A DNA stretch of 64,000 nucleotides, from assembly GCA_945879625.1 (NCBI GenBank), contig CAMCVA010000006.1, positions 65,152-129,151 on the forward strand, given 5' to 3'. The notes beneath the pieces are model-generated. The model did not search any database. It was not told the origin of the DNA and saw only the letters and a program-made list of their open reading frames with translations. Shown here piece by piece: positions 17,748 to 25,469 of this stretch (position 1 is the stretch's first letter; each line of letters begins with the position of its first letter). The position numbers were made by a program, and so were the translations under genes. Source of the DNA: Flavobacterium psychrophilum. Its GTDB lineage: Bacteria; Bacteroidota; Bacteroidia; Flavobacteriales; Flavobacteriaceae.

Positions 17748-19622
17748 ATGAAAAATAAATATATCTATCTAACGCTCTGCCTCTTGGGATTACTTATCCC
17801 GAGTATGCACGCACAAATCGTGTCGGTGGCTTCGGGCTCGGGGTTTAATATCAAGGCCGGCACCGTAATTGGCGCGGCGGGTTTAGACCTCACGCCATCC
17901 ACCGATTTTAGCCTCACAGCTAGTTTGTCGCAATCGGCCACGGTGAACAATCCCGCCAGTATAAACTTCATCAACAGGAGTTATAGATTTGGGTCAACCA
18001 CCGAGGACTATAGTGGTTTGGTTCAGCTCAACTACCAAGACGCCGAATTGAATGGACTCTCCGAGAGTGAATTGCAGTTGTTGTCCCGCAATGGCTCTGT
18101 TTGGGCAGCCAATACCGGCAGCACGGGTAATGCCGTTGCCAATTATGTGTCGGCCAGCTTCACCGCGGTGCCGCTTAACGAATTGTCCTTGGGTGCCTAT
18201 GCTACAACTTCGTTGCTCATTTCACAATGCGGAGCTACTTTGGAAACGCCAACGTCTGACATTGTGTGTTATTCAATGCCTGATGCAACTGGCTATACCT
18301 TTGCCATTACCTACAATGGGGTTACCTATTATGTAGTGTCAGCTGATCCGGTAATCAATCTTGCAGAAGCAACGGGTATGCCATTGGATTTTAATGCTCC
18401 TTATGCCATTAGTGTACGGGTGCAATATGGCAATGCCGAAAGCAATTACGGAGCGGTGTGTACGGTAAATTCACCAGTTTATCAAGCTACGCAGTTGTCT
18501 ACTGTTTCGTGTGGAGCCACCTTGGCTTCGATTGGTTCATTGGTTTATGCCGACATCAACCTGAATGCCACGGCCTACCGCTTTAAGGTAGTCAATAACA
18601 CAACGGGAGAAGTTCAGTATATTGACAATACCCAACACTGGTTTGCATTAAACTGGTTGGCATCCTATGATTATTCAACCACTTATACCGTTTCAGTACA
18701 ATTGCAAATTGCAGGAACATGGTTGGGTTATTACGGCACAACGTGTACGGTAAATACGCCAAATATTACTTCAGAAAGCGGATCGTTGCAATTGGTTTCT
18801 ACCCAGTGTGGGGCTACTTTGCCAAGCATCGGAACGATTGTCTACACCACTGCACAAGCTGGCGCTACGGGCTACCGATTCCGCATCACCGATGTGACGT
18901 CAGGAGCAACTGGAGCAAACTTACTGCAAGTAAAAGACCGTTCCTACCACTGGTTTGCCTTAACTATGCTCACGCGTTACAACTACGGCTCGACCTATAT
19001 GGTTGAGGTAGCAGTAAAAACTACAAGTGGCTACACCGGATACGGAAGCCCTTGTTATGTGAATACGCCTGCATCTCCTATGCTGAACAGTTGTGGTGCG
19101 GTGATTCCTACGAGTCGTACGTTGGTGTATACGGCAATCACCAAATCGGTGAGCCAATACCGTTTCCAAGTAACCAAAGTGAGTGATCAATCGTCAAGAA
19201 CATTTGACACCGGAAGATTCTGGTTTAGCTTTAAAGTGAATATGCCCGGGTATACGCCTTCTGTAGCCTACTCAGTACGCGTGGCAGTAATGACTTCGGG
19301 AACCTGGTCTCCGTTTGGAGATGCGTGTGAGATAACTTCGCCTGCTATACCAAGGTCCGATATAAATGCTGAATTTGATTTTAATGCTACGGTATTCCCG
19401 AATCCATATTCGGATCAGTTTAGTTTACGCATTGATTCGGATTCCTTCGATCGAATTGCCTACAAAGTCTATGACATGTTGGGCAAACTCATCGAAGCCG
19501 AAGAGGTTGAATTTAATGACTTAGAAACCAAAGAATTCGGACGTAACTATCCTGCTGGAGTATACAACATTGTTGTAAGCCAAGGCGAAGAAGTGAAAAC
19601 CTTGCGCGTGATTAAGCGATAA
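17748..19622 (+). CDS. T9SS type A sorting domain protein with repeated domains
   Basis: The 624-residue protein starts with a signal peptide (MKNKYIYLTLCLLGLLIPSMHA-Q) and ends with a type A T9SS sorting domain (FPNPYSDQFSLRI....YKVYDMLGKLIEAEEV......FGRNYPAGVYNIVVSQGEEVKTLRVIKR). Between them is an N-terminal segment (to about residue 150), then four to five repeats of about 90 residues with the pattern CGATL.SIG.IVY....AT.YRF.V......HWFAL..L..Y.Y..TY.V.V.......YG..CTVNTP, fibronectin-like in spacing. It is expected to be exported by the T9SS and anchored or released. The function is unknown; the repeats suggest adhesion. A strong terminator follows at 19644. Confidence 0.88.
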   Translation: MKNKYIYLTLCLLGLLIPSMHAQIVSVASGSGFNIKAGTVIGAAGLDLTPSTDFSLTASLSQSATVNNPASINFINRSYRFGSTTEDYSGLVQLNYQDAELNGLSESELQLLSRNGSVWAANTGSTGNAVANYVSASFTAVPLNELSLGAYATTSLLISQCGATLETPTSDIVCYSMPDATGYTFAITYNGVTYYVVSADPVINLAEATGMPLDFNAPYAISVRVQYGNAESNYGAVCTVNSPVYQATQLSTVSCGATLASIGSLVYADINLNATAYRFKVVNNTTGEVQYIDNTQHWFALNWLASYDYSTTYTVSVQLQIAGTWLGYYGTTCTVNTPNITSESGSLQLVSTQCGATLPSIGTIVYTTAQAGATGYRFRITDVTSGATGANLLQVKDRSYHWFALTMLTRYNYGSTYMVEVAVKTTSGYTGYGSPCYVNTPASPMLNSCGAVIPTSRTLVYTAITKSVSQYRFQVTKVSDQSSRTFDTGRFWFSFKVNMPGYTPSVAYSVRVAVMTSGTWSPFGDACEITSPAIPRSDINAEFDFNATVFPNPYSDQFSLRIDSDSFDRIAYKVYDMLGKLIEAEEVEFNDLETKEFGRNYPAGVYNIVVSQGEEVKTLRVIKR

Positions 19623-19643
19623 ACCTCGTTTTATACTAAAGTA

Positions 19644-19676
19644 AAAGCCCCTTCGGATACGGAGGGGCTTTTTTGT
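19644..19676. terminator. Rho-independent terminator (possibly bidirectional)
   Basis: AAAAGCCCCT at 19644-19653 pairs with AGGGGCTTTT at 19664-19673 with a T run after it. It ends the T9SS type A gene on the plus strand and, since A precedes the stem, could also stop minus-strand transcription from rpe. Confidence 0.85.
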
Positions 19677-19771
19677 TTTAATTAATAATGAAAAATTAAT
19701 CATTACAGTAGTATACAAAGTGCAGCGGGGGTCATTAGCTAAAAATTAGAGTCATGAACAGTTCTGCGGAT

Positions 19772-20434
19772 TTACCCGTTTACTGTTTTTTTCAACTCAG
19801 CAATGGTTTGCGCAGGGTTTGCAGATTTAAATACAAAACTTCCGGCTACCAATACATCGGCGCCTGCATCAGCTAATGCTTTGGCGTTTTTATCGGTTAC
19901 GCCGCCGTCAATTTCGATGCGTGTTTTTGCGCCTTTTCGGGTTATGAGTTCTTTGAGCTGTGCTGTTTTGGCATAGGTGTTTTCTATAAATGATTGTCCA
20001 CCAAATCCGGGATTTACACTCATGATACACACGAGGTCAATGTCTTGTATCACGTCTTCTAGCAAATGCACAGGCGTGTGCGGGTTGAGGGCTACTCCGG
20101 CTTGCATGCCTTCGGCTTTGATGGCTTGCAGCGTGCGGTGCAAATGGGTACACGCTTCGTAATGTACCGTCAAAATGTCGGCACCCAATTGCTTGAATGT
20201 TTTGATGTAGCGATCGGGATCAACGATCATTAAATGCACATCAATGGTTTTGCTTGCGTGTTTGGTGATGGCTTCGAGAACGGGCATCCCAAATGAAATA
20301 TTAGGTACAAAAACACCGTCCATGATGTCGATGTGAAACCAATCGGCTTGGCTGGCATTGATGAGTTCGATGTCGCGTTGCAAGTTGGCAAAATCGGCAG
20401 CTAATACCGAGGGGGCAAGGAGAACTTGTCTCAT
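19772..20434 (-). CDS. rpe: Ribulose-phosphate 3-epimerase
   Basis: The 220-residue cytoplasmic TIM barrel interconverts ribulose 5-phosphate and xylulose 5-phosphate in the pentose phosphate pathway. Visible motifs: LLAPSVLAADFANL, WFHIDIMDGVFVPNISFG (metal-binding His and Asp), KTIDVHLMI, VHYEA, LNPHTP, CIMSVNPGFGGQSFI and IEIDGGV.....ALADAGADVLVAGSFVF for phosphate binding. Length is normal for the family. It lies downstream of rpoD on the same strand, separated from it by a terminator, so it probably has its own promoter or is read by leakage. Confidence 0.95.
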   Translation of the reverse strand: MRQVLLAPSVLAADFANLQRDIELINASQADWFHIDIMDGVFVPNISFGMPVLEAITKHASKTIDVHLMIVDPDRYIKTFKQLGADILTVHYEACTHLHRTLQAIKAEGMQAGVALNPHTPVHLLEDVIQDIDLVCIMSVNPGFGGQSFIENTYAKTAQLKELITRKGAKTRIEIDGGVTDKNAKALADAGADVLVAGSFVFKSANPAQTIAELKKTVNG

Positions 20435-20454
20435 AATGTGGTGTGTTAGAGTAA

Positions 20455-20491
20455 TAAAAAACCCTTGTCAACTTTTGTTCGTTCACAAGGG
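20455..20491 (-). terminator. Terminator of rpoD
   Basis: On the minus strand CCCTTGT (20491-20485) pairs with ACAAGGG (20468-20462), followed by a T6 run. It lies 9 bp after the rpoD stop. Confidence 0.85.
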
Positions 20492-20499
20492 CTGTTAAT

Positions 20500-21363
20500 T
20501 TATCCCAAATAGGTTTTTAAGATTTTACTTCTAGACGTGTGTTTCAATCGGCGAATGGCTTTTTCCTTAATCTGACGCACGCGTTCACGGGTTAAGTCAA
20601 AGGTTTCTCCAATTTCTTCTAAAGTCATCGGGTGTTGATCGCCTAATCCAAAATACAAACGCACTACATCGGCTTCTCTTGGGGTAAGGGTTTCTAACGA
20701 ACGTTCAATTTCAGTACGCAACGATTCGTGAATCAATTCGCGGTCTGGATTTGGAGATTCGCCCGAACGCAACACGTCGTATAAGTTGGAATCTTCTCCT
20801 TCTACCAGCGGCGCATCCATTGACAAGTGACGCCCGGAGTTTTTCATGCTCTCTTTTACGTCATTCACCGTCATGTCCAATTCTTTGGCAATTTCTTCGG
20901 CTGATGGCGGACGTTCGTTGGATTGCTCCAACAAGGCGTACATTTTATTGATTTTATTGATTGATCCAATTTTGTTCAACGGCAAACGCACGATACGCGA
21001 TTGCTCGGCCAAGGCTTGTAAAATTGATTGACGGATCCACCAAACGGCGTAGGAAATAAATTTAAATCCACGGGTTTCGTCAAATCGTTGAGCGGCTTTG
21101 ATTAGACCTAAATTTCCTTCGTTAATTAAATCGGGGAGGGTAAGCCCCTGGTTTTGGTATTGTTTGGCTACAGAAACCACAAAACGCAAATTGGCTTTGG
21201 TTAGTTTTTCGAGGGCTTTTTGATCACCAGCTTTAATCTTTTGTGCCAATTCTACTTCTTCGTCGGCGGTAATTAAATCTACTTTTCCAATTTCTTGCAA
21301 GTACTTGTCTAACGATGCAGTTTCACGATTGGTTACCTGCTTGGTAATCTTAAGTTGTCTCAT
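20500..21363 (-). CDS. rpoD: Primary RNA polymerase sigma factor (RpoD/SigA)
   Basis: The 287-residue protein is the short primary sigma factor typical of Bacteroidota, lacking the long region 1.1 and non-conserved insert of E. coli RpoD. Region 1.2 ([27 protein letters not shown]), region 2 ([55 protein letters not shown]), region 3 ([16 protein letters not shown]) and region 4 ([42 protein letters not shown]) are all present. It directs housekeeping transcription from TTG/TAnnTTTG promoters, several of which occur in this window. It is monocistronic, with its own terminator. Confidence 0.96.
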   Translation of the reverse strand: MRQLKITKQVTNRETASLDKYLQEIGKVDLITADEEVELAQKIKAGDQKALEKLTKANLRFVVSVAKQYQNQGLTLPDLINEGNLGLIKAAQRFDETRGFKFISYAVWWIRQSILQALAEQSRIVRLPLNKIGSINKINKMYALLEQSNERPPSAEEIAKELDMTVNDVKESMKNSGRHLSMDAPLVEGEDSNLYDVLRSGESPNPDRELIHESLRTEIERSLETLTPREADVVRLYFGLGDQHPMTLEEIGETFDLTRERVRQIKEKAIRRLKHTSRSKILKTYLG

Positions 21364-21489
21364 ACTAGTTTCTTGTTTTTTTAAAGTCTACGGATCTTGT
21401 ACGCAGCAATGCCACATTTAGTTACAAAAAGAGTGAAAATAGTTTTAATTTTTTTTAATTCAATGTTAATTCACAAATTGTAATGCAAA

Positions 21490-21529
21490 CGAAAAGGCCT
21501 TGGATATGTTGTATACAAAGGCCTTTTTA
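21490..21529 (-). terminator. Terminator of the lipoprotein gene
   Basis: AAAAGGCCTT (21492-21501) and AAAGGCCTTTTT (21517-21528) form a strong hairpin with T-rich ends on both strands. On the minus strand it follows the lipoprotein stop at 21548 and shields rpoD from read-through. Confidence 0.8.
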
Positions 21530-21547
21530 ATTTGAAAATCCGTTTAT

Positions 21548-22243
21548 TTATAGCTTGCGTTGGCTAGTCCATGTGCCCGAATCAGAGCTGCCAGAAGTCG
21601 TGTCTTCCCAAGTTCCACTCACATTATTTCCGGTATAGGTTCCGCTAAAAATACCTAAGTCATAGGTGCCTGTTAGTGAATTACCTGATCTGCTGCCTTG
21701 AATATAAAAATTATTTAACCCATCGCTGCCCAATGACAAGCCGTACACGTTGGTTCCTATCGCTAAAAAGTTAAATTCTCCCATAGCATCTCCGCTATAC
21801 GTTCCTTGGTAGCAGGTAACTTGTGCATCCGAATATTCTTTGGTGAGCAACATGTCAGCGCTTGGATATCCTGCTAAACTGATTGCGGTTTCGTTTACTT
21901 CTGTTCCGTCAGCCGAAATACTCACGGCAAATGACATCTCCCCATTGGTAAAAACCAAATCAGTAATGGCTTGTCCTTCGGTTACGGTGCCTTCGCTTGT
22001 AAATAAATAACTCACACCATCCAATACAACGGTAGCGTTTAAGAACCCGTCGTTTTTGATGTTGAGTGTGATTACACCCGTTGGGCCTACTAGTATGCCT
22101 TTATAAATACCAAAATTAGTGTCATTAAATTGAATTTTGGCCGTAGGCGTGTCAGATAATGTTGGGCCAGCTGGGGTGCTGCTGTCGCTAGAACAGGCGG
22201 TAAATATAAGTCCAGCAATAAGTAATAAAAGTAATTTTTTCAT
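21548..22243 (-). CDS. Putative lipoprotein, unknown function
   Basis: The start is ATG at 22243, giving 231 residues beginning MKKLLLLLIAGLIFTACSS, a lipoprotein signal with lipobox LIFTAC (Cys17). An upstream in-frame ATG at 22270 is unlikely because a promoter -7 box covers it. The mature part is rich in Gly, Ser and Thr and predicted beta, with TGTYDLG..SGTYTGNNVSGTWEDTTSGSSDSGTWTS at the end, resembling small calycin- or beta-barrel-like lipoproteins of Bacteroidota. It is probably exposed on a membrane. It is a single gene with its own promoter and terminator. Confidence 0.75.
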   Translation of the reverse strand: MKKLLLLLIAGLIFTACSSDSSTPAGPTLSDTPTAKIQFNDTNFGIYKGILVGPTGVITLNIKNDGFLNATVVLDGVSYLFTSEGTVTEGQAITDLVFTNGEMSFAVSISADGTEVNETAISLAGYPSADMLLTKEYSDAQVTCYQGTYSGDAMGEFNFLAIGTNVYGLSLGSDGLNNFYIQGSRSGNSLTGTYDLGIFSGTYTGNNVSGTWEDTTSGSSDSGTWTSQRKL

Positions 22244-22267
22244 GATTTGGTTTTTTTGTTGATTGGC

Positions 22268-22296
22268 CAAAAATAGAAAAATTGTCCAAAGGGCAA
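22268..22296 (-). promoter_or_regulatory. Bacteroidota-type promoter of the lipoprotein gene
   Basis: On the minus strand, TTG at 22296-22294 is followed after 18 bp by TATTTTTG at 22275-22268. The predicted start of transcription near 22261 leaves a leader of about 18 nt and supports ATG 22243 as the start codon. Confidence 0.6.
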
Positions 22297-22325
22297 TACC
22301 AATTCAGTCAATACTCGATTAAAAG

Positions 22326-22360
22326 CAAAAAAAACCCTCCAAATTGAAATAGGGAGGGTT
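22326..22360 (-). terminator. Terminator at the end of the carotenoid cluster
   Basis: On the minus strand ACCCTCC (22359-22353) pairs with GGAGGGT (22340-22334), followed by a T8 run. It lies about 210 bp after the crtA-like gene, and the only candidate gene between them is a 20-residue reading frame. Confidence 0.75.
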
Positions 22361-22384
22361 TTGTATAACTAAACGTTAATTGTA

Positions 22385-22447
22385 TTAGTCCCTTGCAGGA
22401 CCATTTTTGTCTACTTCTACCTGTTTTATCAGGTATGATATTCCCAT
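22385..22447 (-). CDS. Possible 20-residue micro-ORF (uncertain)
   Basis: In the gap between the crtA-like gene and the terminator, a minus-strand frame from ATG 22447 to TAA 22385 encodes MGISYLIKQVEVDKNGPARD. Its composition looks protein-like and it sits on the same transcript, just before a strong terminator. The frame is also open upstream of this ATG. It could be chance; only conservation in related genomes would support it. Confidence 0.2.
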   Translation of the reverse strand: MGISYLIKQVEVDKNGPARD

Positions 22448-22570
22448 CAAATGTAAACCACAAACGGATATTGACTTTATTACATATAAGTAGTGTAAAA
22501 AAAGTAAATGCCTATGCAAAAATTTGCTTATTTAGAAGTCAACCTAGATTGTATTTTATAGAACCAAGAA

Positions 22571-23278
22571 TTATAAATCTAAAATATTCTCAACATTTTT
22601 ACCATTCCACTGCCCTAAAAATTTATATGGAATAAATCGGGCAAATAGTTCTTCTTTATACCATTTAAGTTTTCTAGTAAGACGAACAACTTCTTTATGC
22701 TTTTCATTTTTATAGGCATAATCAATCATCTCGGCTTGCGTTTTCCATATGCTCAAAGTAGCTTGTTGGATTAAAGGCCATTCGCCAACGCCAATTGAAA
22801 GTTTTAAACCATCGTAGTCCTCTAAACTTTTACTTACTTTTCCCACTTTTCTCCAAAAAGAAATCAATTTTGAAATCCGAATACTTGCCCGTGTTAAAAC
22901 CATAACGGGCTTGTCTACAGCCAAAGTTGCATGAGCAATAAAAGGTTGTTTTCCATCCCATTTTCCGTGTGCTTCTGCTGCTTGTGCAAAAACGGTGAAT
23001 GATTCAACACTTCTTGATGTGTAGTTGCTGAAAAATGAATTTTTTTCAAAGAAATCAGTGGCATTTGTTTCGGATTCCCAAATGCACAATAGGGCATAAG
23101 TGCCAAAGTTTGGTTTTGAACTAAAACCATTTTCAGCACCAGAACCTAATAGTTTGTAGAACACTAATCCTTCAATGTTTTTGAAATGAGCGTGTCCTAA
23201 TTGCATTTGCGACAATGCCCAAAGTTTATTGGAAAAAGATTCCAGTTTAAAAAAAGTACAAGTGGTTATTTGGCTCAT
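22571..23278 (-). CDS. CrtA-like carotenoid oxygenase (spheroidene monooxygenase family)
   Basis: The 235-residue soluble protein matches the spheroidene monooxygenase (CrtA) family: an N-terminal FFKLESFSNKLWALSQMQLG, then FYKLLGSGAENGFSSKPNFGTYALLCIWE (the conserved LLG.G...F...P......L..W core), and late ATLSIWKTQAEMIDYAY and RFIPYKFLGQW. A crtA relative from flavobacterial strain P99-3 acts as a carotenoid 2-hydroxylase in myxol biosynthesis, so 2-hydroxylation or ketolation of a carotenoid is the likely role. It is the last gene of the carotenoid cluster, 43 bp after the methyltransferase gene. Confidence 0.8.
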   Translation of the reverse strand: MSQITTCTFFKLESFSNKLWALSQMQLGHAHFKNIEGLVFYKLLGSGAENGFSSKPNFGTYALLCIWESETNATDFFEKNSFFSNYTSRSVESFTVFAQAAEAHGKWDGKQPFIAHATLAVDKPVMVLTRASIRISKLISFWRKVGKVSKSLEDYDGLKLSIGVGEWPLIQQATLSIWKTQAEMIDYAYKNEKHKEVVRLTRKLKWYKEELFARFIPYKFLGQWNGKNVENILDL

Positions 23279-23321
23279 AAGTTGGTGTTATATTTTGAAT
23301 GATGTTTTCTCGTAAATCAGT

Positions 23322-24257
23322 TTATTTTTTTTCAACCACCACTATTTGGATCCCCATCGGAACTAGTTTTTCAAATGCAAAAATAGGAGATGTAACTACT
23401 TTTAATAGTACAAGCATCCAAAAATGACTAGACATACTTCCAGACCAATCAATCCCTTTTTTTTGCATTTTGCCAAGCCACCACAGGGTAAACGCATCAA
23501 GAGTTCCGTGTCGCAGATGTTTTGTGATTTCCCATTTATCCTTTTGAAACAAAAGATCAAAACTTTTTTTAGTTACCAATGAAATGTGCCTTGGACTATG
23601 CCAACCTTGCCAATATGATTTTTGAATTTTTGCACTAACGCTTTTATAATCGGGTACTTCAATAATTAATTTCCCCCCGTGTGTAAGACAATTATATAGT
23701 GTTTCAATGGTTTGACTCGGGTTGTAATCATGCTCTAAATAATGCCATAGCGTAATTATATCAAATTGTTTATCAGTAACATAATCTTCAATCGCAACTT
23801 TTTTCAATTCTAAGTTAGGATAGTTTTTACCCTTCCAGCCTGAATCTGAAAAATCAATTCCAATGCAATTTGCTTTTGAGTTTTGTTCTAAAATTTCTAA
23901 AAAACTTGGATTACCACATCCTACATCGAGAACATGAAGGTTAGGATTGTTTTTTTTAAGATATTTTTTTACAAAATTAACACGTTTTAAATCTATCTTT
24001 TTTTGACTGTTGGCCACAAATGAACTGTACATTCCCCAGGCTGCTGGACCTCTGTAAGGCAAGTAATTGTCAGTGTAATAAAGGTCTAATCGCTCAGGCT
24101 TTATGGGATTTGTTAAAAATACGGCTTCGCAATTAGTGCAAATATTGAAAATATAAACCTCATTATTTGGCGCATGCATCAGCGCATTTGTAGAGCTATA
24201 ATAAGAACTTTCGGCATTTTTACAAATAGGGCAATTGACAGCCTTTGTATGTTCCAT
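23322..24257 (-). CDS. SAM-dependent class I methyltransferase with N-terminal zinc ribbon
   Basis: The 311-residue protein begins with a CPIC.....Y and FNICTNCEAVFL four-cysteine zinc ribbon (residues about 9-45), followed by a Rossmann methyltransferase domain (HVLDVGCGNPSFLEIL at about 108, GIDFSDSGW, FDIITLWHYLEHDYNP, LTHGGKLIIEVPD). The C-terminal part has a hydrophobic stretch (FWMLVLLKVVTSPIFAFEKLVPMGIQIVVV) that may touch membranes. This architecture often modifies sugars or lipids. Its place between crtZ and the crtA-like gene suggests O-methylation of a hydroxylated carotenoid or its glycoside, which is inference. Confidence 0.8.
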   Translation of the reverse strand: MEHTKAVNCPICKNAESSYYSSTNALMHAPNNEVYIFNICTNCEAVFLTNPIKPERLDLYYTDNYLPYRGPAAWGMYSSFVANSQKKIDLKRVNFVKKYLKKNNPNLHVLDVGCGNPSFLEILEQNSKANCIGIDFSDSGWKGKNYPNLELKKVAIEDYVTDKQFDIITLWHYLEHDYNPSQTIETLYNCLTHGGKLIIEVPDYKSVSAKIQKSYWQGWHSPRHISLVTKKSFDLLFQKDKWEITKHLRHGTLDAFTLWWLGKMQKKGIDWSGSMSSHFWMLVLLKVVTSPIFAFEKLVPMGIQIVVVEKK

Positions 24258-24361
24258 TTAAGGGTATAATTTTATGTACAGCGCTTGAAAAACTACTTTT
24301 ATAAACTAAGGAAAAAGCACAAAACTTTATAGTAAAGATTAGGATTCATTTATATGATTTT

Positions 24362-24841
24362 TTATGCATAAAGAGTTTTAGACTGTTTTACTGCAGCTTG
24401 TATATATTTTTTCTTGATAATTAACATCCCAAAACTTTCGCCACCTTCTTTTCCGGTATTTTTGTGGTGCATTTTGTGCGCACGACGCAACGCTAAAACA
24501 TAAACATTTTTCGTTTTAGTAAAAACTTTGAATCGCTGGTGAATAATCAGATCATGTACAAAAAAATAAGCCAAACCATATAGTAAAATACCAAAACCAA
24601 CCCAAGTGTACCAAGCATATTGGTTCATCATTCCAAACATTATGAGCAACCAACTTGGAACGGCATAAATGATAAAAAACAAGTCATTTCGTTCAAACCA
24701 ACTTTTATGGTCTTTTTTGTGATGATCCGCATGAAAATACCACATAAAGCCATGCATGATGTATTTGTGATTTGCCCATGCAGAAAATTCAGTTAACACA
24801 AAAGTGACTAAAACAATGCTACAATTAATTATTATTTCCAT
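24362..24841 (-). CDS. crtZ: Beta-carotene 3-hydroxylase
   Basis: The 159-residue membrane protein has all four histidine motifs of CrtZ-type di-iron hydroxylases: HKYIMH (residues 25-30), HADHHKKDH (38-46), HDLIIHQR and HKMHHKN. Four hydrophobic stretches place it in the inner membrane. The reaction adds a 3-hydroxyl group to beta-ionone rings, for example towards zeaxanthin or myxol/saproxanthin-type carotenoids. It begins 1 bp after the cruF stop, so the two are coupled. No cyclase, phytoene synthase or ketolase is in this window, so the early pathway must be elsewhere. Confidence 0.93.
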   Translation of the reverse strand: MEIIINCSIVLVTFVLTEFSAWANHKYIMHGFMWYFHADHHKKDHKSWFERNDLFFIIYAVPSWLLIMFGMMNQYAWYTWVGFGILLYGLAYFFVHDLIIHQRFKVFTKTKNVYVLALRRAHKMHHKNTGKEGGESFGMLIIKKKYIQAAVKQSKTLYA

Positions 24842-24842
24842 G

Positions 24843-25469
24843 TTAAATAAAGATATATAAAGAGGTGAAGAATATAATTTGTAAGATCAATATTAGTAAT
24901 GACACAGTTCGATTGCCTTTAATTATCGTGGGGTAAAAAAAGTAGGATATAAAAAAAGCAACTCCAATCCAACCTAAATAATTATGTATACCGGGTAATC
25001 CGCCTTCAAATTGCCAAAAATTAAGTTTTGGTGCCACTTGTTCTATTAGCAAATCAATACCAGTAACGAGTAACGCAGCCACAACCAAAACCTTTATTTT
25101 GTTTGCAAAGATACTGCTTACTATTCTGATTCCAGCACAAATAAGCATCGCCCAATTGATTGAAATGATGAGTGGAACATCAAGTAATTTAATCCCTAGT
25201 CCATTGCCGTAGGAGTATTTTCCAAAAATTAACCCAGTTTTTACGCCAATTACTTCAATAATGAAACCTAAAAAAGCGATAGAAAAAAAAGCAATTACGA
25301 ATTTTTTATCTGCTAGTGGACTGTGAATTAAAAAAACAAAACAAGTGAGTAATAAGGTGTAAGGTGTAAAAGGACTAAAAAAAGGTGGATTAACTACAAA
25401 CCCAATTGAGCCAGAAACATAGACTAGAATTAAGAAATACAATAAATAGGATTGGTATTTTTTTATCAT
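24843..25469 (-). CDS. cruF: CruF-type carotenoid 1',2'-hydratase (DUF422)
   Basis: The 208-residue protein has six to seven transmembrane segments and the DUF422/CruF pattern EVIGVKTGLIFGKYSYG..LG.K...VPLIISINWAMLI, then TGIDLLIEQVAPKLNFWQF and GGLPGIHNYLGW. CruF hydrates the 1',2' double bond of the acyclic psi end of carotenoids, which supplies the 1'-hydroxyl of myxol- or saproxanthin-type pigments. Its first codons overlap the crtD stop by 4 nt, and crtZ begins 1 bp after its stop, so the three genes form a translationally coupled unit. Confidence 0.88.
   Translation of the reverse strand: MIKKYQSYLLYFLILVYVSGSIGFVVNPPFFSPFTPYTLLLTCFVFLIHSPLADKKFVIAFFSIAFLGFIIEVIGVKTGLIFGKYSYGNGLGIKLLDVPLIISINWAMLICAGIRIVSSIFANKIKVLVVAALLVTGIDLLIEQVAPKLNFWQFEGGLPGIHNYLGWIGVAFFISYFFYPTIIKGNRTVSLLILILQIIFFTSLYIFI

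Noticed and set aside
22393..22635. Plus-strand 80-residue frame near the carotenoid terminator
   Set aside because: It overlaps the 3' end of the crtA-like gene, has no promoter box and lacks protein-like features; the minus-strand reading fits better.
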